Below, piece after piece: positions 1 through 6,729 of a DNA stretch of 11,058 bases. How positions within the stretch are numbered: the stretch's first letter is position 1; every line of letters begins with the position of its first letter. The notes under the pieces are model-generated. The model searched no databases. It had not been told where the DNA came from and saw only the letters and a list, made by a program, of their open reading frames with translations. The position numbers and the translations under genes are program-made. Source of the DNA: Cytophagaceae bacterium (GTDB taxonomy: Bacteria; Bacteroidota; Bacteroidia; Cytophagales; Flexibacteraceae); the NCBI GenBank assembly GCA_947464365.1, contig CANHWS010000097.1, positions 1 through 11,058 of the forward strand, in the 5' to 3' direction.

Positions 1-2436
1 AAACGGATACCCTACCCCAAACGAGTAATTATACATCGGATCTGCGCTACTGAACGGAGTAGGTAGCTTCAGGTTCTGGATTTGCCAGCGTGAGCCGAAT
101 TGGTCGTTAGGGACATAGAGTTTGGCACCCATATCAAACCGGAAAATCAGGATATCGAAGTTCAGCCTGATGCCAAGCCCGCCAGCTATCGCGATCTCCC
201 GCCAAAACTTGTCTGATCGGAAGCCAGCCCCTGGCCTAGCTGCATCATCCCGCACGGACCAGATATTACCCATATCGACGAAAGCCGCCCCCTCCAAAAA
301 GCCAGCTATTTTTTGCCGCCACTCACCATTCAACTCGATCATCAGCTCCCCAGGTTGATCCGAAAAGTAGGTCGCGCCACCATTTTCATCAACCGTAGGA
401 TAATAACTACCAGGCCCCAAACGGCGGCTGAACCATCCACGCATACTTGTAGGCCCACCCACGAAGAAGTACTTCTCCCACGGTAGGCTAGCGTTACTTG
501 CGTTTTCTGTCGCCCAAGGGCTCACGATCCCCATGTTGAGGTGTGTGGCAAATACCGCCTTCTTGTTAATCTCGAAATAGCGCCGCAAATCCGCGTTGAG
601 CCGGTAATATCTAAAGACCTGCAGGCCCCATAGCTGGTTGTTGCTATTTCGGTCCGCAAAGGCTGGCTGTTGGCCCAGAATGTAGCCCAAGGCCGTCGGA
701 GCAGCCCCACCAAACTCTAGGCCCAAACGTGCATAATCACCGCGTCGGTTGTTATTCTGGATAATCGTGTTGTAGGCATAAAAACCCGTAAAAGCCGTCG
801 TGACATAGTTCCGAAAGTTCAGGATTCGTGCGTCACCACGCTCAAGCGCCTGCTGAAGCAGAAACTCAAAAAACTTGGCATTGATCCTGTCAGGCGGTAT
901 CCAGTTAAACGAAATATCAGCAGGCGAAACACCATAGGTTACGCGGCTATTGGGCTGCACCGAATACGTGACGTTAAACCGCAACTGCGTCCGCGAGTAC
1001 TCCGGACGGAAGTTATCCACCAACGAGACCGAAAACCGCGTCCTAGGCGTTAGGCTAGGGAACAGGGTACCAAGACCAAACGGAATCAGAATCGATGGAA
1101 AGGTAAGTGAGGATGTAACACCCAACTCGCGCGACCGATAGATACTATCTGGCAAAAAGACCGAAAGCTGCCCTTCCTCGCTATAGCGACCGTTAACTTC
1201 AAAGATTGACATTGTACCGAAAGCGTTCCGCACCTTGAAACCCAAGTTGACGTAAGGACCAGGTGCGCCAAAACTCAGTACTGCACCCAGCTCATTCGAA
1301 ATCTCGAACCGCGGCAGTTTGATGGCGTTAATTTTGATGTTAGCCTTGCCATTGATCGTGTCGTAATTGAAATTTACGAAACGGTACAGATCCATCGTAC
1401 TCAGCGCCACCTGAGAGCGCACGATATGATCCTGATTGTAATACTTGTCCTTCAGGAACGGCATTTTAGACTTCAGGATACTTTCCTTAAAGTTGCGCCT
1501 CGAGTACCGATAGGTCACATCTGGCCGTTCTAACGAGTCCGGGAACGTCGCAGCCTCGCCACTTTCGGCAATGTAAAAATTGGTTTCGCCACGGAGATAG
1601 GCCATTAGTTTACCACGTGGCGGGTTCCGGACAATAATGGTTGTACTGACCTTATAACGCCAGGCAAATGCCGTGTCATTATTGATCGTGATCAAAGACC
1701 GCGAAAAGGTCAGGTAGCCATTATTACGCAACAGGCGCTCTATCCGTTCGCGCTCCGCAACCTGGTTGTCACGATTGAAACGCTGCCCCTTCTTGACCAA
1801 GGCATCCCCCTTGGTGCTATCCAAGAAATGCTGCACGACAGGGTCATCTGCCACATACCGCACCGAGTCGATCCGCTGCACACCAGCCTCATCGATCTTG
1901 TACTTAACAATAATGTTCTGGAGCCGTTTGGTCGTATCAATCTTGGCACTGACCTCGGTATAAAAGAAGCCCTGGTTGAAATAGTATGCCTTGATCTCGC
2001 GCAAGGTCTCGCTCGTGAGCGAACTGTCATAGATACTCGGAGGCTCACCAAAGTTCCGCATAAACCAGTTACCCTGCTTGATCTTCCGGTTAAGGTCATC
2101 CAGCTTTTTCTCTCGCTCGATCTCCAGCTTTTGGTACTCGTCCGAAGCCTGGTCTAGGGCGTTTAGCTGCCGCTGATACCTCACCGATAAGCTATCCAAT
2201 TCGCGCTTTAGCTTGTCCCGATTCAAGAACCGCTCGCCGACCAGATAACAGTAGAGCTGAGGCATAAAGCCCAAAATCTGATTGTTGGTTTTTTGCCTGA
2301 AGAGTGTCTCTAGCTTTTCAGAATCAAGCCGTTTGTTGCCAGTAACCTTCTGCTGGGTCAGCAGATATTGCCCCTTCTTGACGAACAACTTACCCACGCA
2401 ACCCTGCAACAACAAAGCCATGACCATGGTGACCAT
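1..2436 (-). CDS. tamL: TamL-like Omp85 outer-membrane assembly lipoprotein (3' end cut by window edge)
   Basis: Omp85/BamA-superfamily barrel, expected in the outer membrane to help insert or export other envelope proteins. Translation of the minus strand is open for 812 codons without a stop. Seen: a short hydrophobic stretch ending in a lipobox (LLQGC, Cys13), two POTRA-like segments (about residues 24-185 and 186-285), then a long beta-rich region. The superfamily loop-6 signature appears as GGPTSMRGW, with MRGW at residues 665-668. The Cys-anchored form and the GEPPSIYDSSLT stretch (residues 130-141) are what Bacteroidota TamL proteins look like. A charged, probably coiled-coil helix (about 72-121) lies inside the first POTRA region. 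The last visible residues, FGVGYPF, resemble an Omp85 C-terminus, so the gene probably ends within a few codons beyond the edge. The start is uncertain. ATG 2436 gives a signal peptide without positive charge, while an in-frame TTG at 2487 adds K and R residues ahead of the hydrophobic core. A partner tamB is not visible here. Family is sure; the TamL rather than BamA assignment is likely. Confidence 0.85.
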   Translation of the reverse strand, partial: MVTMVMALLLQGCVGKLFVKKGQYLLTQQKVTGNKRLDSEKLETLFRQKTNNQILGFMPQLYCYLVGERFLNRDKLKRELDSLSVRYQRQLNALDQASDEYQKLEIEREKKLDDLNRKIKQGNWFMRNFGEPPSIYDSSLTSETLREIKAYYFNQGFFYTEVSAKIDTTKRLQNIIVKYKIDEAGVQRIDSVRYVADDPVVQHFLDSTKGDALVKKGQRFNRDNQVAERERIERLLRNNGYLTFSRSLITINNDTAFAWRYKVSTTIIVRNPPRGKLMAYLRGETNFYIAESGEAATFPDSLERPDVTYRYSRRNFKESILKSKMPFLKDKYYNQDHIVRSQVALSTMDLYRFVNFNYDTINGKANIKINAIKLPRFEISNELGAVLSFGAPGPYVNLGFKVRNAFGTMSIFEVNGRYSEEGQLSVFLPDSIYRSRELGVTSSLTFPSILIPFGLGTLFPSLTPRTRFSVSLVDNFRPEYSRTQLRFNVTYSVQPNSRVTYGVSPADISFNWIPPDRINAKFFEFLLQQALERGDARILNFRNYVTTAFTGFYAYNTIIQNNNRRGDYARLGLEFGGAAPTALGYILGQQPAFADRNSNNQLWGLQVFRYYRLNADLRRYFEINKKAVFATHLNMGIVSPWATENASNASLPWEKYFFVGGPTSMRGWFSRRLGPGSYYPTVDENGGATYFSDQPGELMIELNGEWRQKIAGFLEGAAFVDMGNIWSVRDDAARPGAGFRSDKFWREIAIAGGLGIRLNFDILIFRFDMGAKLYVPNDQFGSRWQIQNLKLPTPFSSADPMYNYSFGVGYPF

Positions 2437-2438
2437 GG
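2421..2438. repeat. Tandem 9-base repeat in the tamL signal peptide
   Basis: Two adjacent copies of TGACCATGG, followed by a partial TG. The unit is three codons long and encodes the repeated Met-Val-Thr of the signal peptide. It also supplies two of the candidate ATG starts (2436 and 2427); a third (2421) follows just after. Gain or loss of a copy would keep the frame but change the length of the hydrophobic core. Confidence 0.9.
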
Positions 2439-2934
2439 TGAAGCTAGTCCGGATCTGTCGGCAATGTTGGGCTTTGATGGCGCTCAAGGACTGATTAAGA
2501 AAGATTGACAAGCAAAATAAAAAGCGTGGACAATAACAGATGGTTGCAGAGGGGGCAGGCACTTATCTCCTTGCTGGTAGCTACCGATTAATCAGTAACA
2601 GTCCGGACAGTAATCCAGCCTAAGTTTCGGTCTAGGTCAAGGCAACCACCACAATATCGACTAATCCATAGGGCAGATGCAAGTCAGTCGCTGATTTTGC
2701 CATCATGGATTGGCCAGAAAGTGGTCAATCGCTACCAAAACAGACCTTAGGCCAAACCTTAAAAGGACTTGCCCCAATGATAACGTCACACGTATCGCAA
2801 AATACGTGCCTACAAAAGTACAGCATAATGACAGCTAGGCCACGTCCCGATCAGCCAAAAGCAACCAGATCAGCGGGGACAGTGGTAGGATTTCGGCCCT
2901 CGATGGGCTAATATTGCAATCAAGCAACGTCAGT
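2437..2934. other. Divergent intergenic region, tamL / dehydratase
   Basis: About 500 bases between two divergent genes, or about 450 if tamL starts at TTG 2487. It should hold both promoters. I see one TAnnTTTG match on the minus strand (TACTTTTG, plus positions 2813-2820) without a convincing -33 TTTG partner. On the plus strand there are only seven-of-eight matches. A perfect 7-base dyad lies at 2789-2808 (separate entry), and CAGT motifs flank a GTCCGGAC palindrome near 2600-2612. A 68-codon open frame at 2705-2911 has no recognisable protein features. No tRNA is seen. Confidence 0.7.
2789..2808. promoter_or_regulatory. Perfect inverted repeat, possible operator or RNA hairpin
   Basis: CACGTAT, six bases, then ATACGTG: 7-base perfect arms. 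It sits next to a TAnnTTTG match on the minus strand (2813-2820), so it would cover the start site and early leader of a minus-strand transcript towards tamL. Arms of this length can arise by chance in a few kilobases of intergenic DNA, so this is only a candidate. Confidence 0.3.
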
Positions 2935-3912
2935 ATGGACCAAAAGGTAGCACTTATCACAGGCATTTCGGGCCAGGACGGCAACTATTTGGCTGCACTC
3001 CTACTCCAGAAAAACTACAAGGTCGTCGGCATCACCCGCAGCAGCCCCGATAGCATCTTGCCGCAATTGGCCTACCTTGGTGTGCGCCCACAGGAAATCA
3101 TCTGGGAGCAGGCCGACCTGCTGGACTATACACAGGTTGCAAATCTAATTGCCACCTACCGCCCCACTGAAATCTATAACCTGGCGGCACAAAGCTCAGT
3201 TTCTGTTTCGTTCAAACAGCCGATCTCGACCCTCAACTTCAACATCATGTCCGTCCTGAACCTCCTAGAGGCCATCAGGATCGGGGGCCTAACAACAAGG
3301 TTCTATCAGGCCACCAGCAGCGAGATGTACGGCACAGTCCCTACCTTGCCGATCAACGAGAAAATGCCGCTGAACCCCATCAGCCCCTATGCCATCAGCA
3401 AAAGTACCGCCCACTACATGGTCCGGAACTACCGCGAGGCCTATGGCCTGTTTGCTTGTAGCGGCGTCTTGTTCAACCACGAGAGCTACCTGAGGCGAGA
3501 TGGCTTTTTTGTCAATAAGATCATCAAAGAGGCCTACCTGATTCAAGAAGGCAAACAAGACAAACTCTTGGTTGGCAACCTCAACGTCAAGCGTGACTTT
3601 GGCTTCGCCCCGCGCTATGTAGAGGCCATGTGGCTCATGCTCCAGCAAGACCTGCCAGACGACTATATGGTCTGTAGCGGAACCAGTATCTACCTTCACG
3701 AGATCGTCCACTACGTCTTTGACCGCCTCGGCCTAGACACCAATCTGATCGAGATTAGTCCTGCCCTCTATCGCCCGACAGACATCCCCGACATCTATGG
3801 CGATAACACCCTAGCCAAACAGAAACTAGGTTGGGACTATGACATGACCTTCTTCGAGGTGCTGGACATCATCTTGGCAGAGGAAGAACAAGCTCGGCAA
3901 AAACTGAAGTAG
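2935..3912 (+). CDS. gmd: GDP-mannose 4,6-dehydratase-like nucleotide-sugar dehydratase (extended SDR)
   Basis: 325 residues. Family role: NADP-dependent conversion of GDP-D-mannose to GDP-4-keto-6-deoxy-mannose in the cytoplasm, the first step towards deoxysugars of surface polysaccharides. Seen: Rossmann motif GISGQDG (residues 10-16), Arg35 placed to bind the NADP 2'-phosphate, active-site segment YQATSSEMYG (124-133) with Ser128, Ser129 and Glu130, and the YxxxK pair Tyr152/Lys156. Gmd-typical stretches NYREAYGLFACSGVLFNHES and YRPTDIPDIYGD are also present. Ser replaces the Thr of the E. coli active site, a common conservative change. The protein is shorter than the roughly 370-residue E. 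coli type and has QSSVSVSF where classical Gmd has a His (SHVAVSF). It therefore belongs to a shorter Gmd-like branch, and the substrate is inferred. ATG 2935 is preferred over an in-frame TTG at 2914 because it places the Rossmann strand at the usual distance from the N-terminus. No GDP-fucose synthase or glycosyltransferase lies beside it. Confidence 0.8.
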   Translation: MDQKVALITGISGQDGNYLAALLLQKNYKVVGITRSSPDSILPQLAYLGVRPQEIIWEQADLLDYTQVANLIATYRPTEIYNLAAQSSVSVSFKQPISTLNFNIMSVLNLLEAIRIGGLTTRFYQATSSEMYGTVPTLPINEKMPLNPISPYAISKSTAHYMVRNYREAYGLFACSGVLFNHESYLRRDGFFVNKIIKEAYLIQEGKQDKLLVGNLNVKRDFGFAPRYVEAMWLMLQQDLPDDYMVCSGTSIYLHEIVHYVFDRLGLDTNLIEISPALYRPTDIPDIYGDNTLAKQKLGWDYDMTFFEVLDIILAEEEQARQKLK

Positions 3913-3933
3913 GCAGCACGCCATGGAGCTATA

Positions 3934-4959
3934 CTAGACCCCAATAATAGCCGCCACCAGCTCCTCCATAATCGCAAGGTCCGACATCAGACCCGAGTCG
4001 ATACCCTTGCTCCGGCAGTCTGCAAGCCTAATCTGTTCGATGATGTAGTGCAGGTGATTAGGCTGGAAAGTCCGCATCGCAGCCACATAGTCCTTAGCCT
4101 GATAGGGCGAAACCCCTAAGATCCGCGCCAACCCAGCCTCCGTCTTGTCCGGTGAGGCATGTGCAACCAGTACCTTGCTAAAAAAACTGAACAGTACCGA
4201 TATCGTCGGGATAATCGGATGGGCTTTGGCGTCCGCCGCAAAAAACCTGATGATCTTGATCGACTTGGACAGATTCCGTGCCGCCAAGGTTCGCTGCAAT
4301 TCCCAAACCGTGTACTCTCGGCTAAATCCCACAAAGCGCTCCACCATTGGCGCCGTAATGCTCTCGCCAGCGGACACATTCAGGCTGAGTTTGTCCAGCT
4401 CGTTGGCCATACGGCTCAGGTCCGTTCCAATCGCCTCGGCCAAGGCCTGCACCGCATCAGGAGCTAGGCTCATGCCATTATCGCGTGCATAGCCCATGAT
4501 CCAGTCTGGCAACTTGTTGTCCTTGATCTTTTCGCTTAGCACAAGTACCGCCTGTTTTTCCAGCACCTTGGCTAAGTTCTTCCGACCATCTAGCACCTTG
4601 TTTTTATGGGCAAAGACCAAGATGGTGCTCGGCAAAGGCTGCTTGGCATAGGCCTCCAGCAACTGCTGCCCCATCGCTTGGTTCAGGTTCGGGATCTCTT
4701 GTGCTTCTTTGACGATCACAACCTGACGCTCGGCCATCATCGGGTAGCGTTTGGCCTGTGTCAGGATACGGGCCATATCCTGGTCCTTGCCATACATCAC
4801 CACTTGGTTAAACCCACGCTCATGCTCAGCGATGGCTGTTCGCTCGATCAGGTCCGTAATCGCATCAATGAAGTAAGGCTCCTCCCCTTGCAAAAAATAG
4901 AGGGGTGCAAATTGCCTAGCCTTGATTGCCTTCAAGACATCTTGTGGAGTCGTTGCCAT
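3934..4959 (-). CDS. holA: DNA polymerase III subunit delta
   Basis: 341 residues, the normal length for HolA. Delta is the wrench of the clamp loader: with DnaX and delta-prime it opens the beta sliding clamp and loads it onto primed DNA. Seen: the N-terminal LYFLQGEEPYFID segment (residues 20-32), which is the degenerate P-loop region typical of delta; the RYPMMAERQVVIVKEA strand (71-86); domain II with MANELDKL (184-191); and the domain III motifs REYTVWELQ (214-222) and IRLADCRSKGID (310-321). The gene converges on the dehydratase gene, with 21 bases between the two stops and no clear shared terminator. The next gene upstream on this strand, the M48 protease, ends 192 bases away. That gap holds an imperfect GGTGTT/AACACC stem (5077-5113) without a T run. 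No strong promoter is recognised. Confidence 0.95.
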   Translation of the reverse strand: MATTPQDVLKAIKARQFAPLYFLQGEEPYFIDAITDLIERTAIAEHERGFNQVVMYGKDQDMARILTQAKRYPMMAERQVVIVKEAQEIPNLNQAMGQQLLEAYAKQPLPSTILVFAHKNKVLDGRKNLAKVLEKQAVLVLSEKIKDNKLPDWIMGYARDNGMSLAPDAVQALAEAIGTDLSRMANELDKLSLNVSAGESITAPMVERFVGFSREYTVWELQRTLAARNLSKSIKIIRFFAADAKAHPIIPTISVLFSFFSKVLVAHASPDKTEAGLARILGVSPYQAKDYVAAMRTFQPNHLHYIIEQIRLADCRSKGIDSGLMSDLAIMEELVAAIIGV

Positions 4960-5151
4960 GCTGCAAGATAGCAGCCAATACCGATTGTTGACACGGAAGC
5001 CATCCTGACCCCGCCCATCCGACCGCTATAAAGCACCCTGTCCAAAGCAATGGAAACAACGACATACTAGGAGGGTGGTGTTAAAGGACAATGCCAGGAA
5101 CCCTGACAACACCTTTACCAGATTCAACCCGAGCAACTACAATCGGCCAAG

Positions 5152-6243
5152 CTATTCCTCAGTATAGTCAGGTTGCCGTTGGCTGATCTCCTGCCAAAGT
5201 TGGTGCAAACGACGATAATGTACCGCCGACACCGATTCGTTTTGCCCATTATTCGCATTCCGCATCACCTTGCGCTGAAGCAACTCGATGCGGGTAATCG
5301 TTGCCGGATGGTCGCTCAACCAAGACGAGTACTCAGCCCCACTAGCTGCCTCCTCGGACTTGAACTGGCTCAGCAGCTGGATCGTGGCCTGCGGGTCTAG
5401 CGCATTGATCCGCAACACCTCTTGGCTCATGAGGTCCGCCTCTTGCTCCAGCTCGCGCGAGTGCTGCAAGTTATTGAGCGTACTAAGCCCACTGCTGATG
5501 CGTCCCGCCCCGCCACTTAGCGTATTGAGGATGACCGTTGTGCCCATATTCCGAGCGATAGATTTGCGCAAATGGTCATGATAGACGTGCCCGTACTCAT
5601 GCCCAATCAAGGCAGCCAACTCATCAGCACTTGCCAGCCGATCAAGCAAGGCCGAGAAAATAAACATCGTATTGCCCGGGATCGTAATCGCGTTTACGTT
5701 ATCCGAGTTAAGGACCACCACATCAAACTGAATGTCCCCTGGCACTTGCATCAGGGCCACAAACTGCCTCAACAGACGTGTACGCCCAGTATCGATGCGC
5801 GCATTCTCATAGATCTGATCCTGCACCCGCTCACCTAGGGTCTGCTCCATTTCGTCAGTGATCACATAGTATGCCGTTTTGCTCAGGATCTGAAATCCAC
5901 CCCAAACCAACATCCAGACAAGGCTAACCCCAACGAAGGAAAAGGTCAGTATTTTACGAAGCCGAAGGTCCGCCGGGAGCAGCGTCGGTGCCTTAGTCCC
6001 GACAAATCCAAGCGCATAATCCATCTCCTCGATCATGAAATGACAACGCGCAGGACGGACATCGATCCTGAGATGCGTGCCTGCTCGCCTAGGTCGGCTC
6101 AGCTGACTGATCGGGATAATGATTGTGGTCGGTAGCTCGGGCGCCGTCAGATAAACCTCATCCTGACGCACCTCTAGGCCTGCCCAAAAACTATTGGGAT
6201 AGGCATCAAACTTGAGCAAAACCGATATCGGGCGGTGGGACAT
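5152..6243 (-). CDS. Membrane-anchored M48 family zinc metalloprotease
   Basis: 363 residues. M48 proteases are zinc endopeptidases that degrade or trim misfolded membrane and envelope proteins (relatives of Oma1, LoiP and BepA). Seen: an N-terminal soluble domain of about 90 residues with alternating beta-type pattern; one membrane segment (about 98-119) preceded by the basic RLRK; and the catalytic domain with HEYGH (215-219: His215, Glu216, His219). The third zinc ligand is Glu266 in the ELEQEAD segment. Short helices follow up to an acidic C-terminus. There is no cleavable signal peptide. The basic residues before the membrane segment suggest that the N-terminal domain is cytoplasmic and the protease domain periplasmic. 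The N-terminal domain resembles the small module fused to some Bacteroidota M48 proteins (the DUF7092 type, from memory). No C-terminal TPR is present, unlike BepA. It may share a transcript with holA but the 192-base gap makes this uncertain. The substrate cannot be told. Confidence 0.9.
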   Translation of the reverse strand: MSHRPISVLLKFDAYPNSFWAGLEVRQDEVYLTAPELPTTIIIPISQLSRPRRAGTHLRIDVRPARCHFMIEEMDYALGFVGTKAPTLLPADLRLRKILTFSFVGVSLVWMLVWGGFQILSKTAYYVITDEMEQTLGERVQDQIYENARIDTGRTRLLRQFVALMQVPGDIQFDVVVLNSDNVNAITIPGNTMFIFSALLDRLASADELAALIGHEYGHVYHDHLRKSIARNMGTTVILNTLSGGAGRISSGLSTLNNLQHSRELEQEADLMSQEVLRINALDPQATIQLLSQFKSEEAASGAEYSSWLSDHPATITRIELLQRKVMRNANNGQNESVSAVHYRRLHQLWQEISQRQPDYTEE

Positions 6244-6655
6244 AGACGAGGACTTGCCGATGGCGTTAGTATAGCGACAATATAGCTAGAGATCCCAAAT
6301 CAGGCACAGACCCATAGGCATAAATTGGATATCAGCAGTCCAGCTCAAGCACATGCCTCCACATGCCTAAACATTAATGTGGTGATGACAGATACCAGCT
6401 CCCCATCCTCTGCGACATCTACCGACGGCTGCAGGCAACAGATCCTCCGGATCATACACAAACCTCTTGGCAGTAACCCTACCCGACAGACGCTCTAGCC
6501 CTTACAAAACGAATACCGCAAGGCAGGCAGTATCCTACCTCTGGCAAAACATCAAACCCTCAATCCTCCAGACGATGTTGCTCATTAGCTAAGTTTGGGT
6601 TCGCTGCAAGGGGCCAGTTTCGACTATTGCTAAACCACCTGGATCGTCATAACAA
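6244..6655. other. Intergenic region upstream of the M48 gene
   Basis: About 410 bases without a supported gene. The M48 promoter should be here. I see only a shortened match to the -7 motif on the minus strand (TATATTG, plus 6278-6284) without a well-spaced -33 box. Other structure: a direct repeat CACATGCCT at 6350-6358 and 6360-6368, a small palindrome GATCC-N3-GGATC at 6441-6453, and a plus-strand TAAGTTTG (6590-6597) that fits TAnnTTTG and points at the terminator hairpin. A 36-codon minus-strand frame (6455 to 6345) is probably chance. Confidence 0.7.
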
Positions 6656-6693
6656 AAAAGGTCCCCCTAAGCAGTTGCCAAGGAGGACCTTTT
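6656..6693 (-). terminator. Rho-independent terminator after the PorE-like gene
   Basis: A 12-base stem with one mismatch (arms 6656-6667 and 6682-6693) and a 14-base loop. The core is AAAAGGTCC paired with GGACCTTTT. Read on the minus strand it lies 36 bases after the stop of the PorE-like gene and runs into a T6 stretch (plus 6654-6659), as expected for an intrinsic terminator. On the plus strand the T run is only four, so termination there would be weaker. Confidence 0.8.
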
Positions 6694-6729
6694 AATAGGA
6701 CTTAAGCTAATGACGCAAGGCCAGCCAAC

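Noticed and set aside
2705..2911. 68-codon plus-strand frame just before the dehydratase gene
   Set aside because: No recognisable motif and an unnatural composition; it ends just before the dehydratase start region and lies where promoters are expected. It reads like translated intergenic DNA.
2914..2934. TTG at 2914 as the start of the dehydratase
   Set aside because: ATG 2935 in the same frame puts the first strand and Rossmann motif at the usual distance from the N-terminus; the extra seven residues have no family counterpart.
3289..3711. 140-codon minus-strand frame opposite the dehydratase gene
   Set aside because: The plus-strand frame carries complete Gmd motifs across the same bases; the antisense frame is a shadow of its codon pattern.
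3913..3933. A shared bidirectional terminator between the converging dehydratase and holA genes
   Set aside because: The 21 bases between the stops contain no useful stem or T run.
6350..6368. CACATGCCT direct repeat as part of a repeat array
   Set aside because: Only two copies, one base apart, with no further copies in the neighbourhood; no CRISPR-like spacing.
6345..6455. 36-codon minus-strand frame in the gap upstream of the M48 gene
   Set aside because: Too short to judge, no ribosome-binding or promoter signal in a convincing place, and frames of this length are expected by chance.
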